Part shown: positions 44,963-54,023 of the stretch, one piece after another
How the letters are laid out: each line of letters starts with the position of its first letter
How positions within the stretch are numbered: the stretch's first letter is position 1
DNA from: Paeniglutamicibacter psychrophenolicus
GTDB lineage: Bacteria; Actinomycetota; Actinomycetes; Actinomycetales; Micrococcaceae
Reading direction: 5' to 3'
NCBI RefSeq assembly: GCF_030812255.1
Contig: NZ_JAUSSH010000002.1
Location: forward strand, 613,026-677,025
DNA: 64,000 nt
The notes under the pieces: model-generated
The model's input: only the letters and a program-made list of their open reading frames with translations
Database searches by the model: none
What the model was told of the DNA's origin: nothing
Made by a program: the position numbers and the translations under genes

Positions 44963-45973
44963 TCAGAGCTTGATGACCATTTTCCCGGTGTTGGCCCCGC
45001 GCATCAGATCGATGAATGCCTCGACGGAATGGTCCAGTCCTTCGACGATGGTTTCGTCGAAGACGACCTTTCCCTGGGCGATCCAATCCGACATGTCGGC
45101 CATGAATGCCGGGTAGTGCTCGGCGTAGTTCCCCACTGTGAAGCCCTTGAGGTTCAGCCCGCGGGTGACCATGTTGCTCATGTTCCGGGGACCCGTTGGG
45201 GCCTCGGTCGAGTTGTATACGGAGATGGCTCCGCACAAGGCGCCCCGACCACCCGGATTGAATTCATCCAGTGCGGCCTCCAGGTGCTCGCCGCCCACGT
45301 TGTCGAAATACACGTCGATGCCCTCCGGCGCGGCATCGTGCAACTGCCCGCGAACGGGCCCGTCCTTGTAGTTGAAGGCGGCGTCGTATCCGTACTTCTG
45401 GGTCAGTAGTTCAACCTTCGCGGCGCTTCCGGCGGACCCGATGACACGCTTGGCGCCCTTGAGCCGGGCAATCTGCCCCGCCGCACTTCCCACGGCTCCG
45501 GCGGCACCGGAAATGAACACGGTATCGCCGCTCTTGAGTCCCGCGATTTCGAGCAATCCGACGTATGCGGTGAAGGCCGTCATGCCCAGGATGCCGAGGT
45601 AGGCCGACAAGGGCAGGCCCGGGATGTCCCGAACCACGCGGAAATGGCTTGCTTCCCCCTGGGCAACATCTCGCCATCCGAGCTGGTGAAGCACCGGGTC
45701 TCCGACGTTGTAGCCCTCGGCGCGCGACTCGAGGACCCGGCCCACGGCCCCGCCGGTCATGACGGCGTCCAGGGCGTAGGGGGCCGCATAGGACTTGGCG
45801 TCGTTCATGCGTCCGCGCATGTAGGGATCGACTGAGATGAACTCGTTGGCCACCCGGATCTCGCCCTCGGCAAGATTGGGCAGGTCCACCGTCTTGGTGG
45901 AGAAGTTCGCATCGGTGGGCCAGCCGGTGGGTCGGCTGGCGAGGTGGATCTGGGTGCTGGTGGAAATGGACAT
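44963..45973 (-). CDS. NADP-dependent oxidoreductase, zinc-free MDR (CurA/leukotriene reductase-like)
   Basis: A 336-residue medium-chain reductase of the prostaglandin reductase/CurA class. YMRGRMNDAKSY near residue 50 marks the class; the NADPH motif is GAAGAVGSAAGQIARLKGA, followed by YFDNVGGEHLEAAL. Zinc-binding cysteines are absent. Likely activity: reduction of an alpha,beta-unsaturated ketone or aldehyde. GGAGG precedes the ATG at 45973. It is the second gene of an operon with the DUF1304 protein, under the divergent TetR. Confidence 0.92.
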   Translation of the reverse strand: MSISTSTQIHLASRPTGWPTDANFSTKTVDLPNLAEGEIRVANEFISVDPYMRGRMNDAKSYAAPYALDAVMTGGAVGRVLESRAEGYNVGDPVLHQLGWRDVAQGEASHFRVVRDIPGLPLSAYLGILGMTAFTAYVGLLEIAGLKSGDTVFISGAAGAVGSAAGQIARLKGAKRVIGSAGSAAKVELLTQKYGYDAAFNYKDGPVRGQLHDAAPEGIDVYFDNVGGEHLEAALDEFNPGGRGALCGAISVYNSTEAPTGPRNMSNMVTRGLNLKGFTVGNYAEHYPAFMADMSDWIAQGKVVFDETIVEGLDHSVEAFIDLMRGANTGKMVIKL

Positions 45974-46010
45974 GAGGAAGCTCCTCCTTGTGGGTGGGGG
46001 AAAGGGGAAA

Positions 46011-46400
46011 TCAGCTGGTGAAGGCCAGCAAACCAAAAATGATGGCCAGGGCGGGCGCGGTGAGTTGGAACAATGCAGCACGGGCGAGCTTGGGCGAGGA
46101 CAGGAGCAGGACCAGACCCGCCGCCACCATGGAGCCCGCGCCGGCAAAGATCAGCGTCGCTCCGACCGTGGTCGACGATGCAAGCACCAGGGCCATGCCC
46201 GCGACCGTGATGACGGCCAGGAACAAGTTGTAGAAACCCTGGTTGAACGCCAAGGGCTTGGTCGCGCTTGCTTCGGCGTCCGTCTTGATCCCGAAAGTCC
46301 TGCGTGTGGAGGGGCGATCCCAACGCAGGGACTCGAGCACGAATATGTAGACATGGATTGCTACGGCGATCCCCGCGAAAATCATGGTGGTCAACAGCAT
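46011..46400 (-). CDS. DUF1304 family membrane protein
   Basis: A 129-residue protein with four hydrophobic segments; HVYIFVLESLRWD and AFNQGFYNLFLA are the DUF1304 signature. Function unknown; relatives commonly sit next to TetR regulators and reductases, as here. First gene after the shared promoter. Confidence 0.88.
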   Translation of the reverse strand: MLLTTMIFAGIAVAIHVYIFVLESLRWDRPSTRRTFGIKTDAEASATKPLAFNQGFYNLFLAVITVAGMALVLASSTTVGATLIFAGAGSMVAAGLVLLLSSPKLARAALFQLTAPALAIIFGLLAFTS

Positions 46401-46432
46401 CTAGTGCGCCCCTGGGTTGAAAGAGTGATTGT

Positions 46433-46470
46433 GTAATGGCCGTTCCAATATATGCTGGAATGACCGTTAC
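46433..46470. promoter_or_regulatory. Inverted repeat, probable TetR operator
   Basis: Arms GTAATGGCCGTTCCA (46433-46447) and TGGAATGACCGTTAC (46456-46470) match at 12 of 15 positions around an 8-nt AT-rich centre (ATATATGC), between the divergent DUF1304 and tetR genes. Placement and symmetry fit an operator controlling both. Confidence 0.7.
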
Positions 46471-46491
46471 GCAAAGCAGGGGGCGGGTCTC

Positions 46492-47100
46492 ATGGCCAGA
46501 ACACAGGAATTCGACACCACCAAGGCGCTCGGCGATGCCCGTCTCGTCTTCTGGGACAAGGGGTTCGATGCCACGTCGATCGCGGACCTCGAATCCGCAA
46601 CGGGCTTGGGCCGCTCCAGCATCTACCACGGCTTTGGTTCCAAGCGGGGTCTTTTCGATGCGGTGATCCAGGATTACATGGACAGGGTCCTGCGACCCCG
46701 CCTGGGCTTGCTGCACAGCACAACGCACCCCGACGGGGGCATTTCAACCTACCTGAAGTCGTTGGCGGACGCCTTGGCGAAGGCCCCGGACGAAACCACG
46801 AACCGGGGCTGCCTGCTGCTGAACACCGCGGCCGGCATCGCGGGAAACGATGACGCGCTGAGGGTTCTGATCTACGGATACCAGATCGAGTTGCGCGACG
46901 GCGTGGCCGCCGCACTGCGCGCGGCGGATCGGGGGCAGGCCGAGCCGCTGGTTCTCGCCCGTGCCCGAATCGTTACCGGGCTGACCATGAGCGCGCTGCT
47001 CCTGGCGCGGCTGGACCTGGCCGAGGCACTGGCCACGCTTGAAGCGGCCGAGGAACAGGTTCGTCAATGGCTTGCTGCCGGCGGAACTCCACCTCGGTAG
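46492..47100 (+). CDS. TetR/AcrR family regulator
   Basis: A 202-residue repressor. The HTH is at residues 8-52 (ALGDARLVFWDKGFDATSIADLESATGLGRSSIYHGFGSK) and the C-terminal ligand domain resembles the AcuR/TetR_C_16 group, with RGCLLLNTAAG. ATG at 46492. It is divergent from the DUF1304/oxidoreductase pair and probably represses both and itself; ligand likely an electrophile or unsaturated carbonyl (inference). Confidence 0.9.
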   Translation: MARTQEFDTTKALGDARLVFWDKGFDATSIADLESATGLGRSSIYHGFGSKRGLFDAVIQDYMDRVLRPRLGLLHSTTHPDGGISTYLKSLADALAKAPDETTNRGCLLLNTAAGIAGNDDALRVLIYGYQIELRDGVAAALRAADRGQAEPLVLARARIVTGLTMSALLLARLDLAEALATLEAAEEQVRQWLAAGGTPPR

Positions 47101-47273
47101 GTCGGCTCCGCCGCGCGACCCCCAGGTGCCGGCCCGGAGGAGGGACACGGGAAACCGTCGGTGCACCACCAAGGACGCGGGCCCATGCGGTGTTTCCCGT
47201 GACGCGACCGATGTGAGCAAGCTTGTCGCCGGGCCGCACGCGTCGGCAAGGTCTTGCCCAGTACCCTGTGAGG

Positions 47274-48406
47274 ATGTCCTAGAAGGAAAAATCCGCAGCC
47301 GAGAACGCCGGTTCACCAGCCACGCCGCGATCGGGGTCCCGCGGATTCATGGTGCTCTCGATCCTGGCGTGGTGTTGATCGGCTTGAACCTGCGGGCCGG
47401 GATCACCAGCGCCGCACCGCTCTTCCTGGACCTGCAGGAGTTCTTGGGCTACGGGGCGTTCGTCGCGGCGTTGCTGCCCTCGATCCCCACCCTGGTGTTC
47501 GCCGCGGCCGGGTTGAGCACCGCCTGGCTGGCCTTCCGCGCCTCGCCCACCACTTGGGCTCTGCTGGCCGGCACGGTGGCGGCGATGTGCGGCCTGGCGC
47601 TGTGCAACGTCTCCATGCCCTCGTTCATCCGGGAGAACTTCGCGCAGAAGACATCGCTGATGACCGGGCTCTAGACGATCACCATGTCGCTGGGGGCCAC
47701 CGCGACCTCGGCGCTGGCATTCCTGCCCTTCATGCTCATGGCGCGCGCCGACCGACCGCCCGCACCGGCCACGTCGGGCATCGGCCCGTTCTCGCTGATC
47801 CGCACCAAGCGCGGCCTGGTCATCACCGGGCTCTTCAGCGCCCAGGCGATCCTGGCCTACGCCATCATGAGCTGGCTGCCCACCATCCTGATTTCCCGGT
47901 CCATGGCCGCGGCCGATGCCGGAGTCATCCTGGGTGTGCTGCAGGTGATGTCGATCCCGGCCACGATGTTCTCCTTGTGGCTGGTGAACAAGCACGGCAT
48001 GCTCCGCGGGGCATTCTTCCTGACCTCGATCTCCGCGGCCGCGGGCCTGGCCGGGTTGGTGTGGTTGCCGCTGTCGCTGGCCTGGCTGTGCGCCGTGGTG
48101 CTGGGCATCGGGTTCTCGATCTTCCCGCTGGTGCCGCTGATGATCTCCTTCAGCGGCGAGAACTCCGAGGAAACCACCGCCATGAGCACCCCGGCCCAGT
48201 ACCTCGGCTACCTGGTGGCCACCAGCGGCCCCTTCGGCATGGGCCTGCTGTATTCGCTCACCGGTTCCTGGACCGTGCCGTTGGTGCTGCCCATCGGGGT
48301 CACCGGCGTGATGCTTTGGCTCGGCGTGGTGGCCAGCGGCTACCGGCGGGCCACCGTGCAGCGCGTGGATTGGCCCGCCGGAAACCGGCGTTCCTCAGCG
48401 CTGTGA
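47274..48406 (+). pseudogene. CynX/NimT-type MFS transporter, multiply disrupted
   Basis: The remains of a cyanate/nitroimidazole-type MFS carrier. Lesions: TAG as the third codon (47280-47282); a frame change near 47370, where FMVLSILA in one frame continues as VLIGLNLRAGITSA in another; and an in-frame TAG at 47672-47674 within the conserved block LMTGL-stop-TITMSLGA. The N-half is also too short for six helices, so a segment seems to be deleted. The C-half from 47684 is an open, well-preserved six-helix domain. Confidence 0.82.
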
Positions 48407-49954
48407 AGCGAGCTCGTCCTCGAGGTCCTGGGGTGCCGTCAGGTCCATCTCGAGCAGCGGAACGACCTTGGACTTGGTGACGAATCGATGGACCAGCCAC
48501 AGCCCCAGGAAGATCGGCAGGCCGATGTAGGAGGAGAGCACCTCCATGCCCCGCCCGGCAAGCACCGCCTCGTAGTTCTGCCCGGCGATCACCAGGATCA
48601 GCACCGCGAAGGCCAGCAGCGGGCCGATGGGGAAGAGCGCGGCACGGTAGGGGAGGTCGCTGGCCTTGTTGCCCTGGGCCAGGAAGCCGCGCCTGAAGCG
48701 GTAGTGCGAGATCGCGATCCCGGCCCAGACGATGAAGCCGCACAGGCCCGAGACGTTCAACAACCAGGCGTAGGCGGCGCCCTGTCCTACGATGGCGGAG
48801 AGGAACCCGAAGAGTCCCACCGCGGCGGTGGCCAGCAGCGCCGGAATCGGCACGCCGCGCGAGTTGGTCCGGCCGAAGATCTTCGGTGCCTTGCCGTCGT
48901 GGGCCATGGAATAAAGCATGCGCGTGGAGGCATACAGCCCGGAGTTGCCGGCCGACAGGATGGCGGTGAGGATGACCGCGTTCATCAGCGCAGCGGCAAA
49001 GGCAATGCCCGCACGGGAAAAGACCAGGGTGAACGGGGAGGCGGCAACGTCGGCCTCGCCGGAGGCCAGCAGGCTCGAGTCGGTGAACGGGACCAGGCAG
49101 CCGATGATGAAGATCGCGCCGATGTAGAAGAGCATGATGCGCCAGAAGACCGTGCGGATGGCCCGCGGGACCTCGCGCCGGGGATTCTTCGCCTCGCCGG
49201 CTGCCACGCCGACCAGCTCGGTGCCCTGGAAAGAGAAGCCGGCGATCATGAAGACCGAGATGATCGAGACCCAGCCGCCGTGGAAGACGTCCTCGCGGTT
49301 TTGCCAGTTGCTCAGCCCGGGGGAGTTGTCCCCGAGGATGCCGAAGATCATCAGCACCCCGGCGATCAGGAACAGCACCACGGCGGCGACCTTGATCAGC
49401 GAGAGCCAGAACTCGGACTCGCCGAAGGACTTGGCCGAGAGGGCGTTCAGGCCGGTGAGTACGAGCAGGAACACCCCGGCCCAGACCCAGCCGGGCACCG
49501 AAGGGAACCAGAAGTCCATGATGATCCCGGCGGCGACCAGTTCGGCGGCCACCGTGATGGCCCAGTTGAACCAGTAGTTCCAGCCGATCGCGAACCCGAA
49601 GGAGGGGGAGACGAAGCGGGTGGCGAAGGTCTGGAAGGAGCCGGCGACCGGGATCTTGGCTGCCATCTCGCCCAGGGACTGCATCAGGAGGAACACCATC
49701 AGGCCGACCAGCGCGTAGGCGACCAGTGCGCCGCCGGGGCCGGCCTGGGAGATCGTGCCGCCGGAGGCGACGAACAGCCCGGTGCCGATTGCGCCGCCGA
49801 TGGCGATCATCTGCAGGTGGCGGTTGCTGAGCCCGCGCTTGAGTTCGTTGTCCGGCTTGCCGGGACCGGTGGCGGCCCCGGTGACCTGGAAAGCTGCCGG
49901 TTGCGCCGTTGCAGCCGGCCGGGGTTCTGTTGAAGTTCTGCTCATGGATGTCAT
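48395..49954 (-). CDS. LysP-like amino acid permease
   Basis: A 519-residue APC-superfamily permease with 12 helices. IAIGGAIGTGLFVASGGTISQAGPGG near residues 50-75 and FGFAIGWNYWFNWAITVAAEL near 120 are typical of the LysP branch (lysine:H+ symport); close relatives take up other cationic or neutral amino acids. Two starts are possible, ATG 49954 with GGTGG six bases upstream, or ATG 49945. It converges on the MFS pseudogene with a 12-bp overlap. Confidence 0.9.
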   Translation of the reverse strand: MTSMSRTSTEPRPAATAQPAAFQVTGAATGPGKPDNELKRGLSNRHLQMIAIGGAIGTGLFVASGGTISQAGPGGALVAYALVGLMVFLLMQSLGEMAAKIPVAGSFQTFATRFVSPSFGFAIGWNYWFNWAITVAAELVAAGIIMDFWFPSVPGWVWAGVFLLVLTGLNALSAKSFGESEFWLSLIKVAAVVLFLIAGVLMIFGILGDNSPGLSNWQNREDVFHGGWVSIISVFMIAGFSFQGTELVGVAAGEAKNPRREVPRAIRTVFWRIMLFYIGAIFIIGCLVPFTDSSLLASGEADVAASPFTLVFSRAGIAFAAALMNAVILTAILSAGNSGLYASTRMLYSMAHDGKAPKIFGRTNSRGVPIPALLATAAVGLFGFLSAIVGQGAAYAWLLNVSGLCGFIVWAGIAISHYRFRRGFLAQGNKASDLPYRAALFPIGPLLAFAVLILVIAGQNYEAVLAGRGMEVLSSYIGLPIFLGLWLVHRFVTKSKVVPLLEMDLTAPQDLEDELASQR

Positions 49955-50391
49955 GCAACACCACCCGGGGGCATCGATGCGACCCGGCTCATATTCGGGC
50001 CACGGGGTGCTATCGGCACCGGTCCGGGCAATGCGCCCGGGGTCGTCGTGCGGTCGGCGGCGAAAGCCGGAAACGAAGCTGTTTTGGGAGCCGGGGGACG
50101 GTAGCGCACGAACGGCGGCGGTGCGAATCCGGGGCCGTGATCCACAGATGATGGAATGAGTGACCTTACTCTTGCGTGTCTCAAGACACAGCGTTGCTGA
50201 TGCACAGACGGCTTCCCGGCGAATGGTCTAACTGGATCAAGACCATGCCACAGTCGTTGACCTGGAGTCCGTCGGACTCTGATGAGCCGTCTTCAACGAC
50301 CGGCCAAGGGCCGTTGGTCCTGAAGGCGACACCACTTTTGATGATGCGGATTCGTCCTATTATGACGCGTAATTGTCACAAAGGAGGAATC
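49955..50391. other. Intergenic region upstream of lysP-like gene
   Basis: No gene of supported composition. It holds small hairpins (GTGTCT-CA-AGACAC near 50178, GAGTCCG-T-CGGACTC near 50267) and, near its right end, TATTAT at about 50357, a -10-like element pointing at the small ORF at 50392. The minus-strand promoter of the permease must lie in the left part. Confidence 0.35.
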
Positions 50392-50532
50392 GTGCCCGCC
50401 GTTGGCCCCGTCGGCGGGCGGCGCCCGCGACCTGGCTGGTGGCCCTGGGAGGTTCCGGGGTCTGCCACGGAGGATTCTGGGTCGCGATGGTTGCCGGGGC
50501 GGTGCCTCGCCTGGGGGTCGCCGGGAGCATGA
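50392..50532 (+). CDS. Candidate 46-residue ORF with strong ribosome site
   Basis: AAAGGAGG, a near-perfect Shine-Dalgarno, stands four bases before a GTG that opens 47 codons. The peptide is Pro, Gly and Trp rich (PGWWPWEVPGS) and has no family I know. A -10-like TATTAT lies about 30 bases upstream. The ribosome site is the best in the region, but composition alone does not prove coding. Confidence 0.35.
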   Translation: MPAVGPVGGRRPRPGWWPWEVPGSATEDSGSRWLPGRCLAWGSPGA

Positions 50533-50562
50533 AGGTGGAATTCCGCGGTGCCGAATGGTCTC

Positions 50563-50612
50563 GGCAGGCAAAAGCGACCCTCCGCCGGGCGGAAGGTCGC
50601 TTTTTGCCTGCC
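50563..50612 (-). terminator. Terminator of the 5'-nucleotidase gene
   Basis: A long stem, GGCAGGCAAAAGCGACC against its complement with one bulged T, begins five bases after the nucleotidase stop (minus strand) and contains an A/T run usable in either direction. Confidence 0.78.
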
Positions 50613-50616
50613 CTGC

Positions 50617-52362
50617 CTACTGGGCGACCTGCGCACGGCCCAGCGGCGCAGGATCAACCATCGGGTGCGCCTGGAAGTACTCGATGCCGGCCACGAGGTC
50701 GATTTGGCCCGAATCTGCCACATTGGTGCCTTGGGCGAAGGTGAAGAAGTTGTCTCCGCCGGTGGCCAGGAACGAGTTGGTGACAATCCGGAACACCGCG
50801 TCGTTGTCGATCGGCTCCCCCTGGTAGTCCATGGAGGTGATGTGCTCCCCGCGCGCCGCATTCGGGTTGTAGGTGTAGCTGAAGCCCTCGGAAATGCCCA
50901 GGTGCAGCTTGGGACGGCTCGCGCCATCGGGCTGCCACTGCTCCTCGAGCACCGACTTGATCTGCGCGCCGGTCAAGTCCATGGTGAACAGCGTGTTGCC
51001 GAAGGGTTGGACCGAAGCCGCATCCTTGTACGTCACGGTTCCGTCCGTGCCGTAGAGCAGGTCCGCGCGCAGGCCGCCGGGATTCATGAAGGCGATCTGT
51101 GCGGGGACGCCGCCGAAGTTCTCGTTGGAGGTCGCCCACAGGTGCATGTCGGCCACGAGGTTGCCCAGGGAGGATTCAACGCCACGATCCGAGCCGTTGG
51201 TTCCGCCGCGGAGGATGCTGGCGCTGATGTTGCCGATCTTCTGGGCGCCGACGACCTCGGCTTGCCGGCTGGCTGCCTCGACGATCTTGGCGACCTCGGG
51301 CACGGCTTCGAAGCGCGGCACCGTGGTGCCATCGGAAGCGATGGTGGTCAGCGAGATCAGCCCGCCCTCAAGGCCGGTGACCTGCTTGTGCTTCTTGGCG
51401 ACGGTGATCTTCAGGGTATCCAGCGTGGTGCCGTATTGGTGCGCCTGGAGCACCGGGCGCTCAAGCCCCTTGGCCCAGCCCTCGACCGGGTAGGCGCAGG
51501 AGTAGCCGATGTGGGTGTGGCCGGAAATGATCGCGTCGATCTCTCCCGAGGCCTCGCGGACCAGATCCCCGTATGCGGTGTCCTCGGTGCCGATGGAGGC
51601 GCAATTGCTGCTTGACGAGCCTTCGTGGGTGAGCAGCACCAGCACGTCGGCCTCGCCGTTGGACTTGTCTCCGTCGCTCAGCTGCGCGGCGACCCGGTTG
51701 GCCGCCTCGACCTGGTCACCGAAGTCCAGCCCGGAGATGCCGGCAGGGGTGACCAGGGAGGAGGTCTGGTCCGTCACGGTGCCGATCAGGCCGACGGTGA
51801 CGCCGTTGAGCTTCTTGAGCGTGTATTCCTTCAGTGCCGTGGTCTTGGTTCCCTTCAGGTACACGTTGGCGCCCAAGACGTAGTCGGCCCCGGCTGCGGC
51901 ATCCCCGTTGCCATAGCGGGGGATGACCCGGTTGAGCAGGTCGTCGAAGCCTCGGTCGAACTCGTGGTTCCCGACCGCGGAGGCGTCAAGCCCGGCGGCC
52001 TTCAACGCGTCGATGGTGGGGTCGTCCTGCTGGGAGAAGGACGTGAAGGTGGAGGCGCCGATGTTGTCGCCCGCCGAGACGAAGAGCGTGTTGCGGTTCT
52101 TGGACTTGTAGTCCTTCACGGCTCCGGCCAGCACTGCGGCGCCGGCCTCGGCGCCGTTGGCCTCGATGCGGCCGTGGAAGTCGTTGATGCCCACCAGTTC
52201 GATGGTTGTGGACGGCGCGTTTTCCTGCTTGTTGGACTGTCCCTGTGCGCTTGGGTTCTCCGGGACGGCCGTGGCCGGCCCGGCAACGGCGGTTGATGCC
52301 ATGAGCGTGAGTGCTGCGGCCGCGACCAGGGCGTTGCGCCGCATTTGATGTTTCTCGGACAC
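50617..52362 (-). CDS. Secreted 5'-nucleotidase / 2',3'-cyclic phosphodiesterase (UshA-type)
   Basis: A 581-residue metallophosphatase with a Sec signal (RRNALVAAAALTLMASTAVA). The N-terminal calcineurin-like domain has the metal motifs INDFHGR, SAGDNIG, VGNHEFDRG, LLTHEGSS and GHTH; the C-terminal 5'-nucleotidase domain has RADLLYGTDGTVTYKD and the substrate stacking region near GDNFFTF. It would release phosphate and nucleosides from extracellular nucleotides. The GTG at 52362 has GGGAG six bases upstream, better than the upstream TTG at 52377. No C-terminal wall anchor is seen. Confidence 0.93.
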   Translation of the reverse strand: MSEKHQMRRNALVAAAALTLMASTAVAGPATAVPENPSAQGQSNKQENAPSTTIELVGINDFHGRIEANGAEAGAAVLAGAVKDYKSKNRNTLFVSAGDNIGASTFTSFSQQDDPTIDALKAAGLDASAVGNHEFDRGFDDLLNRVIPRYGNGDAAAGADYVLGANVYLKGTKTTALKEYTLKKLNGVTVGLIGTVTDQTSSLVTPAGISGLDFGDQVEAANRVAAQLSDGDKSNGEADVLVLLTHEGSSSSNCASIGTEDTAYGDLVREASGEIDAIISGHTHIGYSCAYPVEGWAKGLERPVLQAHQYGTTLDTLKITVAKKHKQVTGLEGGLISLTTIASDGTTVPRFEAVPEVAKIVEAASRQAEVVGAQKIGNISASILRGGTNGSDRGVESSLGNLVADMHLWATSNENFGGVPAQIAFMNPGGLRADLLYGTDGTVTYKDAASVQPFGNTLFTMDLTGAQIKSVLEEQWQPDGASRPKLHLGISEGFSYTYNPNAARGEHITSMDYQGEPIDNDAVFRIVTNSFLATGGDNFFTFAQGTNVADSGQIDLVAGIEYFQAHPMVDPAPLGRAQVAQ

Positions 52363-52603
52363 GTGGTTCTCCCTCAAGAATAGTGACGAGTGGCGTGTTC
52401 CCGGCCGATGGCGCAGGCCGGGGGCACATGGGGCTGATACTACCGAGCGGAACCGTCAAGTGAAAGGGTTCTTTGACGATTCCACGGGTAGCGAGCGGGC
52501 GCCGTGGGCCGAAGGATTTTGCGAGGCGCGGCCCGATGCGGCGTTGACCAGCCGCGACGCGGAAAAAGACGCAAATCTGCATCTAACTAGCTCTACTGTT
52601 GCG

Positions 52604-52616
52604 AATGATTCTCATT
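52604..52616. promoter_or_regulatory. Fur/Zur-type box
   Basis: AATGATTCTCATT is a near-perfect dyad of the Fur-family type, 19 bases before the ATG of the AztD-like gene. Zinc repression by Zur is the simplest reading given the gene it precedes. Confidence 0.65.
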
Positions 52617-52634
52617 TAACTTACCGTTGACGCC

Positions 52635-53933
52635 ATGTCACAACAAAAAACACGCACCACGCCCCATGCCCATGCGCCAACCACCACCCGTCGGTGGCGC
52701 AACCAGGTCGGTGTCTTGGCACTCATCGCCACCGGGACGCTGTTGGCCGGATGCGGTTCCATCGCACCCGGGACCGAGCAGGTGCCATCGGCCCCGGCTC
52801 CGGCGGTGTCCGAGGCGGGCTCGGCCACGCCGCGGCTCGTGCTGACCTACGATGGCGGACTACTGGTCGCCAATGCGCGCGACGGAGCGGTGCTCTCGGA
52901 CCATAAGCTTGCGGGTTTCAACCGCGTCAATCCCGCCGGCGACGGCCGGAGCGTACTCGTCTCCACCGCCGGGGGATTCAGGGTCCTGGACGCCGGGGCT
53001 TGGTCCGAGAAGCACGGGGACCACGCGCACCACTACATCACCGAGCCAGCCCTCACCGAGCTGGTGTTCCCGGCCGGGAAGCCCGGGCACGCGGTGGTCC
53101 ATGCCGGGCACACCGCCCTCTTCGGCGACGCCACCGGCAAGATCAACATCTTCGAATCCACCAAGCTCGCCACCCATGAACTGCCGCGCACCGACGACAT
53201 TCAGCTGCCCGAGGCGCACCACGGCGTGGCAGTGCCGCTGTCCGGCGGGAGGCTACTGGTCACCGACGGCAATGCGGAATCCCGCAACACCGTCAAGCTG
53301 CTCTCCGCCCCGGATGCGCAACACCGGCGCAACACCGTGGCCGAATCCAACCAATGCCCCGGCGTCCACGGCGAGGCCGTCGCCCGGGGCGAAGCCATGG
53401 TGGTGGGATGCGAGGACGGCATCCTGGTCATCAAGGGCGAAAAGATCACCAAGCTCGACGCCCCGGACGCGTACGGGCGGATCGGCAACCAGGCCGGATC
53501 TGAGGCCTCCACCGTGGTGCCCGGGGACTACAAGACGGAAAAGGAAGCCGAACTTGAACGCCCGCGCACCTTTTCGCTGACCGACACCGCGACCAATTCC
53601 CTGAAACTGATCGACATCGACTACAGCTACTCGTTCCGCTCCCTGGCCCGCAGCGCCTCGGGCGACGCGCTGCTGCTGGGCACCGACGGCAAGCTGCACG
53701 TTTACGACGTGAAGACGGGCAAGGAAAAGAAGGCCATCGCGGTGGTCGAGGCGTGGGAGGAGCCGGTCGACTGGCAGCAGCCGCGCCCGGCGGTGCACGT
53801 TTCCGGCCCAATCGCCTACGTCACCGAACCGAAAAGCAAGCAGCTGCACCTCGTGGACCTGAAGACCGGCAAGGTCTCCGGCACCGTGGACCTGCCCGAG
53901 GTGCCCAACGAGATCACCTCGACCGAGGGATAA
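52635..53933 (+). CDS. AztD-like zinc metallochaperone lipoprotein
   Basis: A 432-residue seven-bladed propeller protein similar to AztD, a zinc chaperone that loads the AztC binding protein of the AztABC importer. It has a long N-terminus with several His (THPHAHA-like, PHAHAPTTT), a lipobox LLAGCG with Cys at about residue 41, the diagnostic FRVLDAGAWSEKHGDHAHH with clustered His, and AHHGVAVPL. No aztABC genes are beside it. A Fur/Zur-type box precedes it. Confidence 0.85.
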   Translation: MSQQKTRTTPHAHAPTTTRRWRNQVGVLALIATGTLLAGCGSIAPGTEQVPSAPAPAVSEAGSATPRLVLTYDGGLLVANARDGAVLSDHKLAGFNRVNPAGDGRSVLVSTAGGFRVLDAGAWSEKHGDHAHHYITEPALTELVFPAGKPGHAVVHAGHTALFGDATGKINIFESTKLATHELPRTDDIQLPEAHHGVAVPLSGGRLLVTDGNAESRNTVKLLSAPDAQHRRNTVAESNQCPGVHGEAVARGEAMVVGCEDGILVIKGEKITKLDAPDAYGRIGNQAGSEASTVVPGDYKTEKEAELERPRTFSLTDTATNSLKLIDIDYSYSFRSLARSASGDALLLGTDGKLHVYDVKTGKEKKAIAVVEAWEEPVDWQQPRPAVHVSGPIAYVTEPKSKQLHLVDLKTGKVSGTVDLPEVPNEITSTEG

Positions 53934-53964
53934 GCGGCACCCGGGTGCGGGCGGAAACCAAGAA

Positions 53965-54007
53965 CCGCGGGCCGGTGTCGATCCCCTCGATCGGCACCGG
54001 CCCGCGG
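53965..54007. terminator. Bidirectional terminator
   Basis: A 13-bp perfect stem (CCGCGGGCCGGTG at 53965-53977 with 53995-54007) lies between the convergent AztD-like and OsmC genes; the loop can form a second short stem. Confidence 0.75.
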
Positions 54008-54023
54008 CCGGATCATGGTGGTG

